A stretch of 10,583 nucleotides of DNA from positions 1 through 10,583 of the forward strand of contig JAQIWT010001490.1 of NCBI GenBank assembly GCA_034696485.1, in the 5' to 3' direction. A program made the position numbers and the translations under genes. Of this stretch, positions 1 through 7,694 are shown piece by piece; position 1 is the first letter of the stretch; the number at the start of each line of letters is the position of its first letter. This DNA comes from Isohypsibius dastychi. Its lineage: Eukaryota; Tardigrada; Eutardigrada; Parachela; Isohypsibiidae. The notes below the pieces were generated by a model. That model did not search any database. It was given only the letters and a program-made list of their open reading frames with translations, and had not been told where the DNA came from.

Positions 1-531
1 GTAAAAGAGGTATATACCTTTCGACTAATTTGTTCAACATCCATCAATCAACGCCAAAAACTGGCGAATATAAGCAAGGCGCATTCGAACTTTTTGGCCG
101 GAAATTTGCAATGCAGCACAGTGAAACAAGCAATGAAGTACGCAATTCGCAGTTCGCAGTAAATTTCTGCATGAACATAAGAGTATCTCAACATGTTAGC
201 GAGTAAAAAACTACTCGTTATCAGGGGAAGGGAGTTGATTGAGGGTTCATTTTTTTAAGAGATAGAGATAGTTGAATTTTAAATGAGCGTTCTGAACGCT
301 TCATTCAATTCGGTCCGCATGTTTCGTTCAAAATTTCGCACAAGGACTGAGTTTTCTCGATTTTTGATGCGCTTTTCAACCCGAATTCTATTCTTTAATC
401 AATGGTCATTCAACGTATCCATTTCGTATCGAACATTAGATATTATAGACATTGAAAGTTGCTGGCGAACCCTGAACAGCTATCGTGCATTTAAAAAGTG
501 CTGCGGTCCGACAATTTGGTGGGCAGTCGCT
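1..531. other. No convincing gene; AT-rich flank
   Basis: This stretch has no recognisable gene. An 83-codon ATG frame at 283-534 on the plus strand is rich in Phe, Arg and Ser, which is what the complement of a charged helical sequence looks like. The complementary strand does read as a charged, helix-like peptide of about 37 codons ending at a TAA near 286-288, but it is broken by a TGA and a TAG upstream. Neither strand has splice signals or a family resemblance that would decide the matter. Confidence 0.3.
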
Positions 532-613
532 TGACGTCAGATCTTAAGATCGCGGGCAAAGTATTACCAATGTAAGCTAACGGGCAACGCGATTTCCGGA
601 AATCTCCGGAGAT
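532..613. other. Cluster of four perfect palindromes
   Basis: Four exact palindromes lie within 82 bases: TGACGTCA at 532-539 (the consensus of CREB/ATF-type binding sites), GATCTTAAGATC at 540-551, GATTTCCGGAAATC at 591-604 and ATCTCCGGAGAT at 602-613. The first two are directly adjacent and the last two overlap by three bases. They sit just before the 16-bp minisatellite. They may be protein binding sites or hairpin-prone DNA; the palindromes are seen directly and any function is inferred. Confidence 0.6.
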
Positions 614-623
614 AGAAGTGATC

Positions 624-815
624 GGATGACGGGATGGCCGAATGCCGGGATGCTCGAATGAGGGGATGGTCGAATGAGGGAACGGTCGAATGAGGCGATG
701 GTCGAATGACGGGATGGCGGAATGATGGGATGTTCGAATGACGGGACGGTCGAATGAGGGAATGGTCGAATGACGGGATGGTCGTATGAGGGGATGACGG
801 AATGACGAAATGAGC
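624..815. repeat. 16-bp minisatellite, 12 copies
   Basis: Twelve head-to-tail copies of a 16-bp unit, consensus GAATGACGGGATGGTC, run without a gap in register; copies differ by one to five bases. Because 16 is not a multiple of three and the unit lacks stops in the minus-strand frames, all three minus frames stay open. This produces apparent ORFs with a 16-residue repeat rich in His, Pro, Ser, Ile and Arg. Those are best treated as artefacts of the repeat. Confidence 0.95.
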
Positions 816-903
816 AAAAGCTGGACTTATGATTATTCACGGTGTCCCACTAGTCAACCTTTACCCATTCTGCATCGGATCGATATATTCAGTGACGCTT
901 GTA

Positions 904-1686
904 TCAGGAACCGTCAAGATGGCCGGACTCAATAGCAGCTGCAACGTCGTTTCTTCATGTTGCTTCAGAACTTCCAGCACAATCGTTTTGGCGAATATTC
1001 GCGGACATGGGGGATCGCCAAACTCTCACGGTTTCAGAAGATGACATGTCGTATCAGAGAATGTCCCGATTACATTCACTTCCAGCGGACGCTTCTTCGG
1101 TTCGTTCGGGTCCAGAGGTTTTTGGAGGAGCGAAAGAAACTTTTTCAATAAAGTTTGGAAATGATCTGGGCTTGAACGCTCCGTTCATATCCAGTCCGCC
1201 CTTAACCTGTTGGAAATTTGGCAGGTGAAACTGCGGCATCAGCGCGTTGTCATCGGTGATGATAGTGACATTGATGATATCTCGTTGCTATAACGGGACT
1301 TGGGGAACGTATCTAGCCATTAAAAACGGCGGTCCTTGGGTCGGCGTAGACAGCTGAGAATGAAGGTTGACCAAAAACGATGCCACATTGACAGTCGCAG
1401 AAGCCTTCGATTTTTCTGGTGTCATCAAAATAGTTGAGATGGTTGTTTGAGAAACAGCAGCTACAGAGCTTCTGGTGAGGTCTTTGATGAGATCTGGCTT
1501 TTTTGTGAGAATGGCGTCTGTGGTGGAATCGTTGAAGAATCAACAAACATCGGCGAAATCTTCTTTCAAACGAATTCGAGAACGTTCGACCAAAAAGGTC
1601 AGTTGCTCCAAAACAAGCACATGAGCTACTTCTCCCCTGGGTTGGTTCTTCTCACAAAAATTTTAGCCAATGCGACGAACTGCCAT
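904..1686 (-). pseudogene. Decayed coding frame interrupted by stops (unknown family)
   Basis: One minus-strand frame, starting with an ATG at 1686-1684, reads like protein for about 260 codons without any frameshift. It is broken by TAA (1665-1663), TGA (1542-1540), TAG (1290-1288) and TGA (1056-1054, 957-955, 906-904). The open blocks between stops are 40, 82, 77 and 32 codons, and the two longest are adjacent in the same frame. Sequence just after the TAG reads QRDIINVTIITDDNALMPQF and continues into a Pro/Ser-rich tail. I do not recognise the family. Overlapping ORFs exist on the plus strand (899-1228, 1447-1731) and in another minus frame (1313-1546), so the choice of frame is a judgement from composition. 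It could also be several exons whose splice sites I could not place, because no intron of normal length removes the TAG. Confidence 0.35.
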
Positions 1687-1844
1687 GATTATGGAGAAAC
1701 ACAGATTGAGTTAGCAAATTCGATTTGTTGACATGATATTGTTTCCCAACATCCATCTGGATCACCCCCCAGTTTCACACTCGTTGCTTCCATCCAGACA
1801 TCCTGATCGGCCAACGGCATCACAGAGCCAACGGCGATTTATTG

Positions 1845-2582
1845 CGAGTTCGGCCGACTGTCGATAACGTTCTCCATATTGCAGCATGGTCCGCGATCAA
1901 TTTCGAACTCAGCCGAATGTTGACTACGTTCTCCACATTGCAGCGTGGTCCGCGATCAATTTCGAACTCGGCCGAATGTTGATTACGTTCACCATATGAC
2001 AGCGTGGTCCGCGATCAATTTCGAACTCGGCCGAATGTTGATTACGTTCTCCACATTGTAGCGTGGACCGCGATCTATTACGAACTCGGATGAATGATGA
2101 TTACGTTTTCCACATTGCAGCGTGGTCCGCGATCAATTTCGAATTCGGCCGAATGTTGATAACGTTCACCATATGATAGCGTGGTCCGCGATCAATTTCG
2201 AACTCGGTCGAATGTTGATTACGTTCACCATATGACAGCGCGGTCCGCGATCAAATTCGAACTCGGCCGAATGTTGATTACGTTCTCCACATTGTAGCGT
2301 GGTCCGCGATCAAATACGAACTCGGATGAATGATGATTACGTTTTCCACATTGCAGCGTGGTACGCGTTCAAATTCCAACTCAGCCGAATGTTGATGACG
2401 TTCTCCACATTGCCGCGTGGCCCGCGATCATGATCGAACTCGGTCGAAAGTTGATTACGTACTCCATATTGCAGCGTGGTCCGCGTTCAAGTTCGAACTC
2501 AGCCGATTGCTGATGACGTTCTCCACACTGTTGTATGGCCCGTGATCAAAATCGAACTCAACCGATTTTGATTACGTTCACC
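1845..2582. repeat. 59-bp satellite array, about 12.5 copies
   Basis: The ACG that begins each unit occurs at 1867, 1926, 1985, 2044, 2103, 2162, 2221, 2280, 2339, 2398, 2457, 2516 and 2574. The spacing is exactly 59 bases eleven times and 58 once. Each unit carries a CCACATTG- or CCATATGA-type block, then GCGTGGTCCGCGATCAA, then CGAACTCGGCCGAATG. A degenerate half-unit precedes the first copy at 1845-1866. The period is not a multiple of three and frames are closed, so the array is non-coding. Variant types recur in a fixed order, giving a higher-order period of 236 bases. Confidence 0.97.
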
Positions 2583-3330
2583 ACCACGAATTTCACGAAT
2601 CAAAATATTGTTATCGTCACGAACAGACTCTGATAGATTGCAACAACAACTGAATGAACAAGTCAAATGGCTCTTGCAGAGAAAACACAGTTTTAGAAGA
2701 TAATAATCATGAAATGAACCATGAGATAATCATGTAATCGACCGCGAGTCGCGTGATTTTTACGCAGGTGTGTGAATTATGTTGTCGTGGTAATGAATAG
2801 CAACGTCTGACATATGTGCTTTCGATGAAGATCTGGTTGATGTTGGGTGGGCGGGATATATATCAACCTTAATATTCCTTTTTTCTATAAATAATATGCG
2901 CCTGAAAAAAGCACAGCTCGTTTTTCATAAGAAATATTTTTTTGTCTTTAGTTATTATATCAAAGAGAAAAAAACTTCGCAATATCAGAATTACTTTTGG
3001 CTATCGAATGAACTCTTCTAATATAATTGCTCTCACTCAACATACGAAATCGACGAAATTTAAGAAATTTTTTACACTGTAGCGCTGTTTTCGGTAAGGG
3101 CTGAATCTATGGACGAAATGTACGTGCAGTCATGTACTTTAACTATTGGTGCAATCTAAAATTTGAACCCTTTCGAACCTGAACGTGGAAGATACCCAAG
3201 CACACAGCGACTCCATCGTCTACTAAGTTCGATTACTCGAAATGTTTGAAATTCTGCTGTTTGTTGTGACTATTTATTTATTGTTCATCGATTCTCATTA
3301 TTAAGCTAAAGTATTTAACTTCGTTCACAG
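2583..3330 (+). other. Upstream region and probable 5' UTR/intron of the coiled-coil gene
   Basis: No protein-coding frame of note. A TATA-like box lies at 2886-2893. If transcription starts about 30 bases downstream, a non-coding first exon could end at a splice donor at 3093/3094 (TTTTCG then GTAAGG). It would join the acceptor at 3329-3330 (TTCGTTCACAG), with an intron of 237 bases. A short upstream ORF begins at the ATG near 3008 and closes before the donor. This leader model is inferred from splice and TATA motifs only. Confidence 0.35.
2886..2893 (+). promoter_or_regulatory. TATA-box candidate
   Basis: TATAAATA matches the TATA consensus and is the best such match upstream of the plus-strand coiled-coil gene at 3335. 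It sits in a very AT-rich stretch, so a chance match is quite possible. Confidence 0.35.
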
Positions 3331-3334
3331 CAAG

Positions 3335-4470
3335 ATGAAGAGATGTCCCAGAAATCGTGCGCATAAACTAAAACGCGCTGCCGACATGAAAAATCTCGAG
3401 ATCGAGCTACTGAATTTGCGGAAGTTGTATGCTGGCCAGTCAGTTCATGTTGACCATCTGAAGACCAAATTTGATTTACAAGCAGATGAACTTCGGCTGA
3501 CTAAATCTCAGTTGGATTTTTCGAAGGAGGAAATGTTGAAAAAGGAAATTCACATCAAAAACATTGAAGCCATGCATGAAGAACAACAACAAAGATCGGC
3601 TACTCTTCTTGAATCGTCCCGTGAAGATGCAAAGTTGTTGAAATTGGAACGAGATATTATGATTGCCAGAAATAAGCAGTGAGTGTTGAGATCGTATTAT
3701 AGCTGCCCATAAAGTCGCTGTGTCGCTATAGCCGCCCTTATGAAGTCCCTGTTTCACTTCATCCGCCATTGTTTAGAATTTAGATTGTGAAGCCCCTGAA
3801 TTTCAAACCTGGCTATAGCGGCCCCTTTTTGAGATTTCCTGCGCAAAATATCTGTCGCACAAATTCGAGAAACTGTATTCATCTATAATCATACAAAGCG
3901 TCTGTTGATATGAAGTTTTAGACGATGTTCAAGGCCCAAAGTTACCTTCGAGACTTGTAAGTACGTGGGTTGGAATGGTGTGATACAAATTAGCGGGCTT
4001 TGTTAACTCAGTGGCCGAGACTTAGCCTTCCGCTTTTTAATACACTGAAAAGGCAGCTTTGATCAAATAATGCAAAAATCAGGTAACTCCACTATAAAAG
4101 AATTAATTGCGGCGGCTACAGTGAAACAGGGACCCAAATAGGGGCATCTGTAGTGAAACAGGGACTTAAGGGGCGGCTATAGCCATTTCTTTTCAAGATT
4201 TTGAATAAGGTGCTTCGAAGACCTAAAAATAAACGTTCTCACAGACCAATGGCTTAAAAGACATATCAAGGGAAGAATTACTATGACTTCTGTTGTAGGA
4301 TTGTCGGAAAATGCCAGAAGATGTTTCCAGAATATTCAGCGGTGAGTAAGGATTATTACATATCACCTAGTATAGTAATACCTCTCGTTTTCTGTAGTTG
4401 TTCGTGCAGGCCACTACGCAAAAGAAGTCACAAGGCGGTAGATCTAAGCAGCCTAAATAAGCATACTTGA
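3335..4470 (+). CDS. Four-exon coiled-coil protein, about 182 aa, family unknown
   Basis: Exons are 3331-3678, 3922-3956, 4245-4341 and 4398-4470, with the start ATG at 3335 and the stop TGA at 4468. All junctions have GT-AG ends and compatible phases: CA|A, T|AC and CG|T. Donors are GTGAGT, GTAAGT and GTGAGT, and the last intron is 56 nt. The product opens with a basic stretch (MKRCPRNRAHKLKR). Residues about 18-112 follow, rich in Glu, Lys, Leu and Gln with heptad-like spacing (LEIELLNLRKLYAGQ, KEEMLKKEIHIKNIEAMHEE), which predicts a long coiled coil. A Cys/Arg/Lys-rich tail ends in LSSLNKHT. No signal peptide or membrane segment is visible. I do not recognise the family; cytoskeletal, centrosomal or nuclear scaffolds have this look. 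The 35-nt second exon lies inside an inverted-repeat element and is the least certain part. Without it, a weak acceptor at 4254-4255 would also keep frame. Confidence 0.55.
3698..4181. mobile_element. Inverted-repeat element (MITE-like) with tandem units at both ends
   Basis: The left end holds two tandem units of about 30 bp, 3698-3726 (TATAGCTGCCC...) and 3727-3758 (TATAGCCGCCC...AGTCCCTGTTTCACT), plus the start of a third. The right end holds the same unit in inverse orientation at 4120-4151 and 4152-4181 (AGTGAAACAGGGAC...GGGCGGCTATA), preceded by part of a third. A further half-copy, GGCTATAGCGGCCCC, occurs inside at 3811-3825. The span of about 480 bp has no transposase frame, as expected of a non-autonomous DNA transposon. 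Both ends finish in TATA, compatible with a TA target site but not proof of one. It lies within the introns of the coiled-coil gene. Confidence 0.7.
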
Positions 4471-4493
4471 TCAGTTAATTCATGTTCCGTATC

Positions 4494-4499
4494 ATTAAA
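4494..4499 (+). terminator. Poly(A) signal candidate ATTAAA
   Basis: ATTAAA, the commonest variant of the animal poly(A) signal, lies 24 bases after the TGA of the coiled-coil gene. A GT-rich stretch follows at about 4540-4560, as expected downstream of a cleavage site. The spacing suits a short 3' UTR. Confidence 0.45.
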
Positions 4500-5318
4500 G
4501 TTCGATTTAGCCATTATGGCCTTTATTGAATTAATAGTACAACATGTGGGTGTTACTTGCCGGATATATTTTTGATGAAATGGTCTTAAACGTGAAATAT
4601 GGCTGGTACATAAATATGCTGGTTTTGCTGAGATAATTTTCTTAGATGTATTACTCCATATGCGTTTCCGCATTTCCAAATTTCACAGGTGTTTTGGTAA
4701 GTTCATGAACTTTCCCATCGAAAACCTTCAAATAATGTCAGTCGAGGCAAGTCGCAGTCAAAGTTGCCAGATCATTCGGTCCAAAAAGAAAACAACGAGA
4801 AGAACCAGGAGGTCTTTGATAAGACCGACTACTTTTAAACTCCGCAATTACTACGAAGTATTCATGCTACCAAGATCACGATGATGACCAATGTACAAAC
4901 ATAAACACCTTGCGATATCTGAGTATTCGGGTTATTTTTTCGTTCGATGTCAAAGACGAACAAGCTTGAACAACCAGCAGTCATCAGACTCTACCAGTAG
5001 TTGGAAATCCAGCACCTTACGCAAAATAATTTAACGCCGTGAGTAAACTCAGGCTCGCAATGAAGTGATTTTCTGAAACTGCATAACTCAGGAAACTGAA
5101 CATGATCAATGCCCTGGTTCGGCCGACGCCTGCTGTATGAATGTTTCTCTCGATATTGCTACAAGTTTTTAAATTAACTGCAGAACTCGGTCGATTGCCA
5201 ATCCAGTGTCCATTTTATTACTTCCTGAATATGTCCATTGATTCGGTGAAATAAAATGAACTGAAATATGAAAACGAGATTCATTTCACCTGTTCCATCT
5301 CTCTACATGAATTAGCGC
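4500..5318. other. Intergenic; only short uncertain ORFs
   Basis: Two small ATG frames point away from each other. One on the minus strand starts at 4673 and ends at 4428 (81 codons, antisense to the last exon of the coiled-coil gene). One on the plus strand starts at 4660 and ends at 4884 (74 codons, with a basic run SKKKTTRRTRRS). Neither resembles a known family and neither has clear splice or poly(A) context, so I do not call them as genes. The rest of the stretch shows no repeats or structures that I can support. Confidence 0.3.
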
Positions 5319-5404
5319 ATGAACCAGTCTTGGGTCGCCTTGGTGGCGGTGTCCCGTTTTTCCCGTTTATTTCACCCACCTCCGCATTTTCCAATCGGCC
5401 AGCG

Positions 5405-5760
5405 CGGCGGGAGCAGACGAGTAGCGGGCGGGGGGCGGGCGGGAATCTGCATCATCGGGCGTAGCAGAAAATCCGCCACCCGCCTCACCGCCTCACTTCT
5501 TTTTTACAGAATTTGACAAACCTACTCGCTCTCTGGAGTGGAAACACTCAGGTACAGCGCCATTCAACCGCTTTCCAGCTAACTACGGGGCAAGTGGTGC
5601 CTTATATCAAGGTTACCTGACATAAGCCAGCACCAAAGCGGCACCGTTTTTTTGTCATCCTAGCTTTCATAGGCGGGCGGAGGCTGGTGGGTTTATCGAG
5701 GCTCGAGTTTTGCGGGCGGAAAAGCGGGCGGGCAAGCGAAACATATGGCGGTAGCGAGGC
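5405..5760. other. GC-rich, G-tract island (possible G-quadruplex DNA)
   Basis: This stretch stands out from its AT-rich surroundings. GCGGGCGG-like blocks occur at 5424-5442, 5672-5682 and 5703-5729, and the opposite-sense CCGCC/CCCGCC blocks at 5473-5492. The run GCGGGCGGGGGGCGGGCGGG has four or more G-tracts separated by single bases, a classic potential quadruplex. CpG is abundant, so this may be a promoter-type island or a GC-rich exon. Confidence 0.6.
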
Positions 5761-5926
5761 GGCAGAGCAGATTTTGAAGGCGGCCCAAGACTGGCATGAA
5801 CTCAAACATTATTTGAGATTACAGTGCACAGGTGAACGTGCAATCCAGTTAAGAGGGAAAATCACAGCATCGTTGGAAACTGCGCACACTGTGAAGCGGT
5901 GCAAATTATCGCAGAGAACATCGTAA
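5423..5926 (+). CDS. Candidate exon pair in the GC-rich island (unknown product)
   Basis: A plus-strand frame is open from about 5423 to a TAA after 5617 and includes FDKPTRSLEWKHSGTAPF. A second frame, open from 5664 to the TAA at 5924-5926, includes SEAAEQILKAAQDWHELKHY. A possible intron at 5612-5663 (52 nt, weak donor GTTACC, good pyrimidine-rich acceptor ending CCTAG) would join them in phase (G|CT). A strong acceptor at 5500-5509 (TTCTTTTTTACAG) and a strong donor GTAAGT at 5923 suggest other exon boundaries. A different frame after that acceptor (NLTNLLALWSGNTQ) is open too. No start codon is evident in the joined frame and I do not recognise the protein. G-rich DNA has few stops, so open frames mean less here. 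Confidence 0.27.
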
Positions 5927-6101
5927 GTTCGGTTCAACTTTGGATATTCAGTCAGAAATTGCGCATGGCGTTAAGAGAACCAGCATAAAATAGAATTTCT
6001 ATACGATGTAATTGAGGGTTCAGTATTCATTATTATACTTTGTCAGTATTTTAACTCAAGTGCAGCGCATCATATACTCCCCAGATCGTTCGGGCAAAAC
6101 G

Positions 6102-6519
6102 TTAGTAGCCAACACAGTTCAACATGTTGGAAATTCTCTCATAAGCAGTTGTTTGAATCTCCTCTTTTAAATTGTACAAATTGCAGTTGCAGCTGAACTT
6201 GCGTACAACATCCAATACCAGCGACCACTCTACTTCGTCAACTTCGTCTATCATTTCTGCAATAGAGTAACCAACTCTGTGCTTTAGTCGAACTGCAGGT
6301 TGGCCTCCCAACAGTTCTACAATTATACATGCTCCATAGATTTTCCATCCGAATTCTTCGTGTATTCCACGAGTGTCCAAGAATCGATTTGCAATTTCCT
6401 CAATCAACACACCAGGATGACACATGTCACAATGTACGAACAAAACGTTTTACGAACTCGCGCCCGTATAGCGTGTACTTCCTTTGGCCGCTCATGTTGC
6501 TTTTACCAGTATGGTTCAT
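6102..6519 (-). CDS. Small two-exon gene, about 120 aa, unknown family
   Basis: On the minus strand, exon 1 runs from the ATG at 6519 to 6454 (22 codons, MNHTGKSNMSGQRKYTLYGR...). A 55-nt intron follows, 6453-6399 (donor GTAAAA, acceptor ATTGAG). Exon 2, 6398-6102, is in phase 0 and ends with TAA. The intron length matches others in the window. The product looks like a soluble globular protein with an acidic stretch (AEMIDEVDEVEWSLVLDVVRKF) and four Cys residues; no signal or membrane segment. Alternatively exon 2 alone is a single-exon ORF of about 106 codons from an internal ATG (MCHPGVL...). An antisense plus-strand frame at 6300-6704 is longer, but starts with TTG and has a composition typical of a shadow frame. 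I do not recognise the family. Confidence 0.4.
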
Positions 6520-6719
6520 CACATAGCAATTACTCCTGTTCCAATACTACGACCAGTGACTGCATTAATCTCGACTGGAAATCTAATGGAAATCCGCCAC
6601 ATACAGACCACACGTTATTAATTTGGATTCAACCGCGGTTTCATGTCTTAGCTTCACAACAAATATATGACAGACAATTAATGTATAATCAGAGTTTTAT
6701 CTGAAAGCCATGTGGAAGT

Positions 6720-7370
6720 ATGCAAGTAAACAAACGGTAATATTTACTAGAGCTGAGCCAGAACGAATGGTCAGTTATTCGAATATGATGGATCTCTCCG
6801 GCTGTCTACTCCTGCCGCGCTCAAAATCAGAAACATGTGTAGGCTGAGTAAACCAAACATGCAAGGCGACGGGGGGAGGGGGGAGAAGGCAGGTCAGGGG
6901 ATTTGAGGTATCAAGAGCTTCTTGGCAAGTAAATCTATGGTAAGCGTGGCGTAGGGTACCAGTTTATTGTTGGGTCGGGGGTCCGGGGGGGGGGAAGCGT
7001 ATTGATAGGTCATAAATATATGTGATTAATATTTTGTCAACGATGCATGGTTTGGTAAGAAGATTGTGTGATGTTTGATAGGAGGATATTTATGTAAGGA
7101 GATCATTTCTGAATAACCAACCCCCCCCCCTTTTTAGAATCGTTGTGCATCCATAATCGGCCCGGTCTCATTCTATTGCAATCACGCATCACAAGTCATC
7201 ACATCACATATTAACCCTAGCGCTGTACACTTACGTCTTTCACTGATTACTCATTTGCATACTGATCGATCTGCTCGAAGAATATACTCGAAGGATATAC
7301 TTGCAAAAACCTCGGGGATTTTTGATAATTTGCACATGCAAATATAATGTCCCCCCTCCCCGCTTCTCGA
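6720..7370. other. Gene-free stretch with G and C runs
   Basis: No coding frame is supported here. Homopolymer-like tracts recur: G6-A-G6 near 6871-6883, a G run near 6985-6996, a C run near 7121-7131 and C6-T-C4 near 7350-7361. The first two have the potential to form G-quadruplexes on the plus strand and the others on the minus strand. Run lengths in such tracts are also where assembly errors concentrate. Confidence 0.5.
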
Positions 7371-7371
7371 T

Positions 7372-7456
7372 CACTCCCGGTTGTTTTTGTCATTTCCGGG
7401 TTGTTTTATTACTTCCGGTTGTTTTTAACACTTCCGGTTGTTTTTACCACTTCCGA
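7372..7456. repeat. About 19-bp tandem repeat, 4.5 copies
   Basis: Units of 19-20 bp with the core CACTTCCGGTTGTTTTTA follow each other, starting near 7372, 7391, 7411 and 7430, with a partial last copy ending in CCACTTCCGATT. The core contains ACTTCCGG, the reverse complement of CCGGAAGT, a consensus for ETS-family transcription factors. Whether that is functional or just the repeat sequence is unknown. Confidence 0.8.
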
Positions 7457-7461
7457 TTCTG

Positions 7462-7544
7462 ACGTAGTGTACGTACGTAATGTAGCATACGTAACGTAGT
7501 GTACGTACACAACGTAGCGTGCGTACGTAGCGCACGTACGTAGC
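7462..7544. repeat. Degenerate ACGTA-rich simple repeat
   Basis: Interleaved ACGTACGTA, ACGTAGTGTACGTA and GCGTACGTAGC blocks make an 83-bp tract in which nearly every tetranucleotide is self-complementary, so it can fold back on itself. A minus-strand ORF through it (7425-7670) simply translates the repeat into Tyr/Val/Arg and is not credible as a gene. Confidence 0.8.
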
Positions 7545-7694
7545 ATTCACAACAGTTCGCAAATTCACAGTAGCAATTACGGTGTCGTTGAATGGGCGAT
7601 TAACAGTTGACATGTCGTCTTCGCAATAAAAAGAGCCCAAACAAGACGCGGACACTTTGGCGAGTAACAAGTGACAAAACAGAAATTTTACTTA

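Noticed and set aside
491-840. Two minus-strand ORFs of 108 and 87 codons
   Set aside because: They translate the 16-bp minisatellite in two frames; the peptide repeat follows from the DNA repeat and there is no independent sign of coding.
4015-4045. TGGCCGAG motif resembling the A box of Leu/Ser tRNA genes
   Set aside because: The following bases do not continue as a D-arm, and no B box or acceptor stem closes the fold.
5105-5200. Short matches to the 59-bp satellite (GAACTCGGTCGATTG, GGTTCGGCCGA)
   Set aside because: Only about 11-15 bases each with mismatches and no 59-base spacing; chance is sufficient.
6300-6704. Plus-strand ORF of 134 codons rich in Cys, Ser and Phe
   Set aside because: It starts with TTG and overlaps the minus-strand gene; the minus frame has better protein composition and a normal-length intron. 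A plus-strand exon is not fully excluded.
7425-7670. Minus-strand ORF of 81 codons as a separate gene
   Set aside because: Starts with TTG and half of it is translated ACGTA simple repeat.
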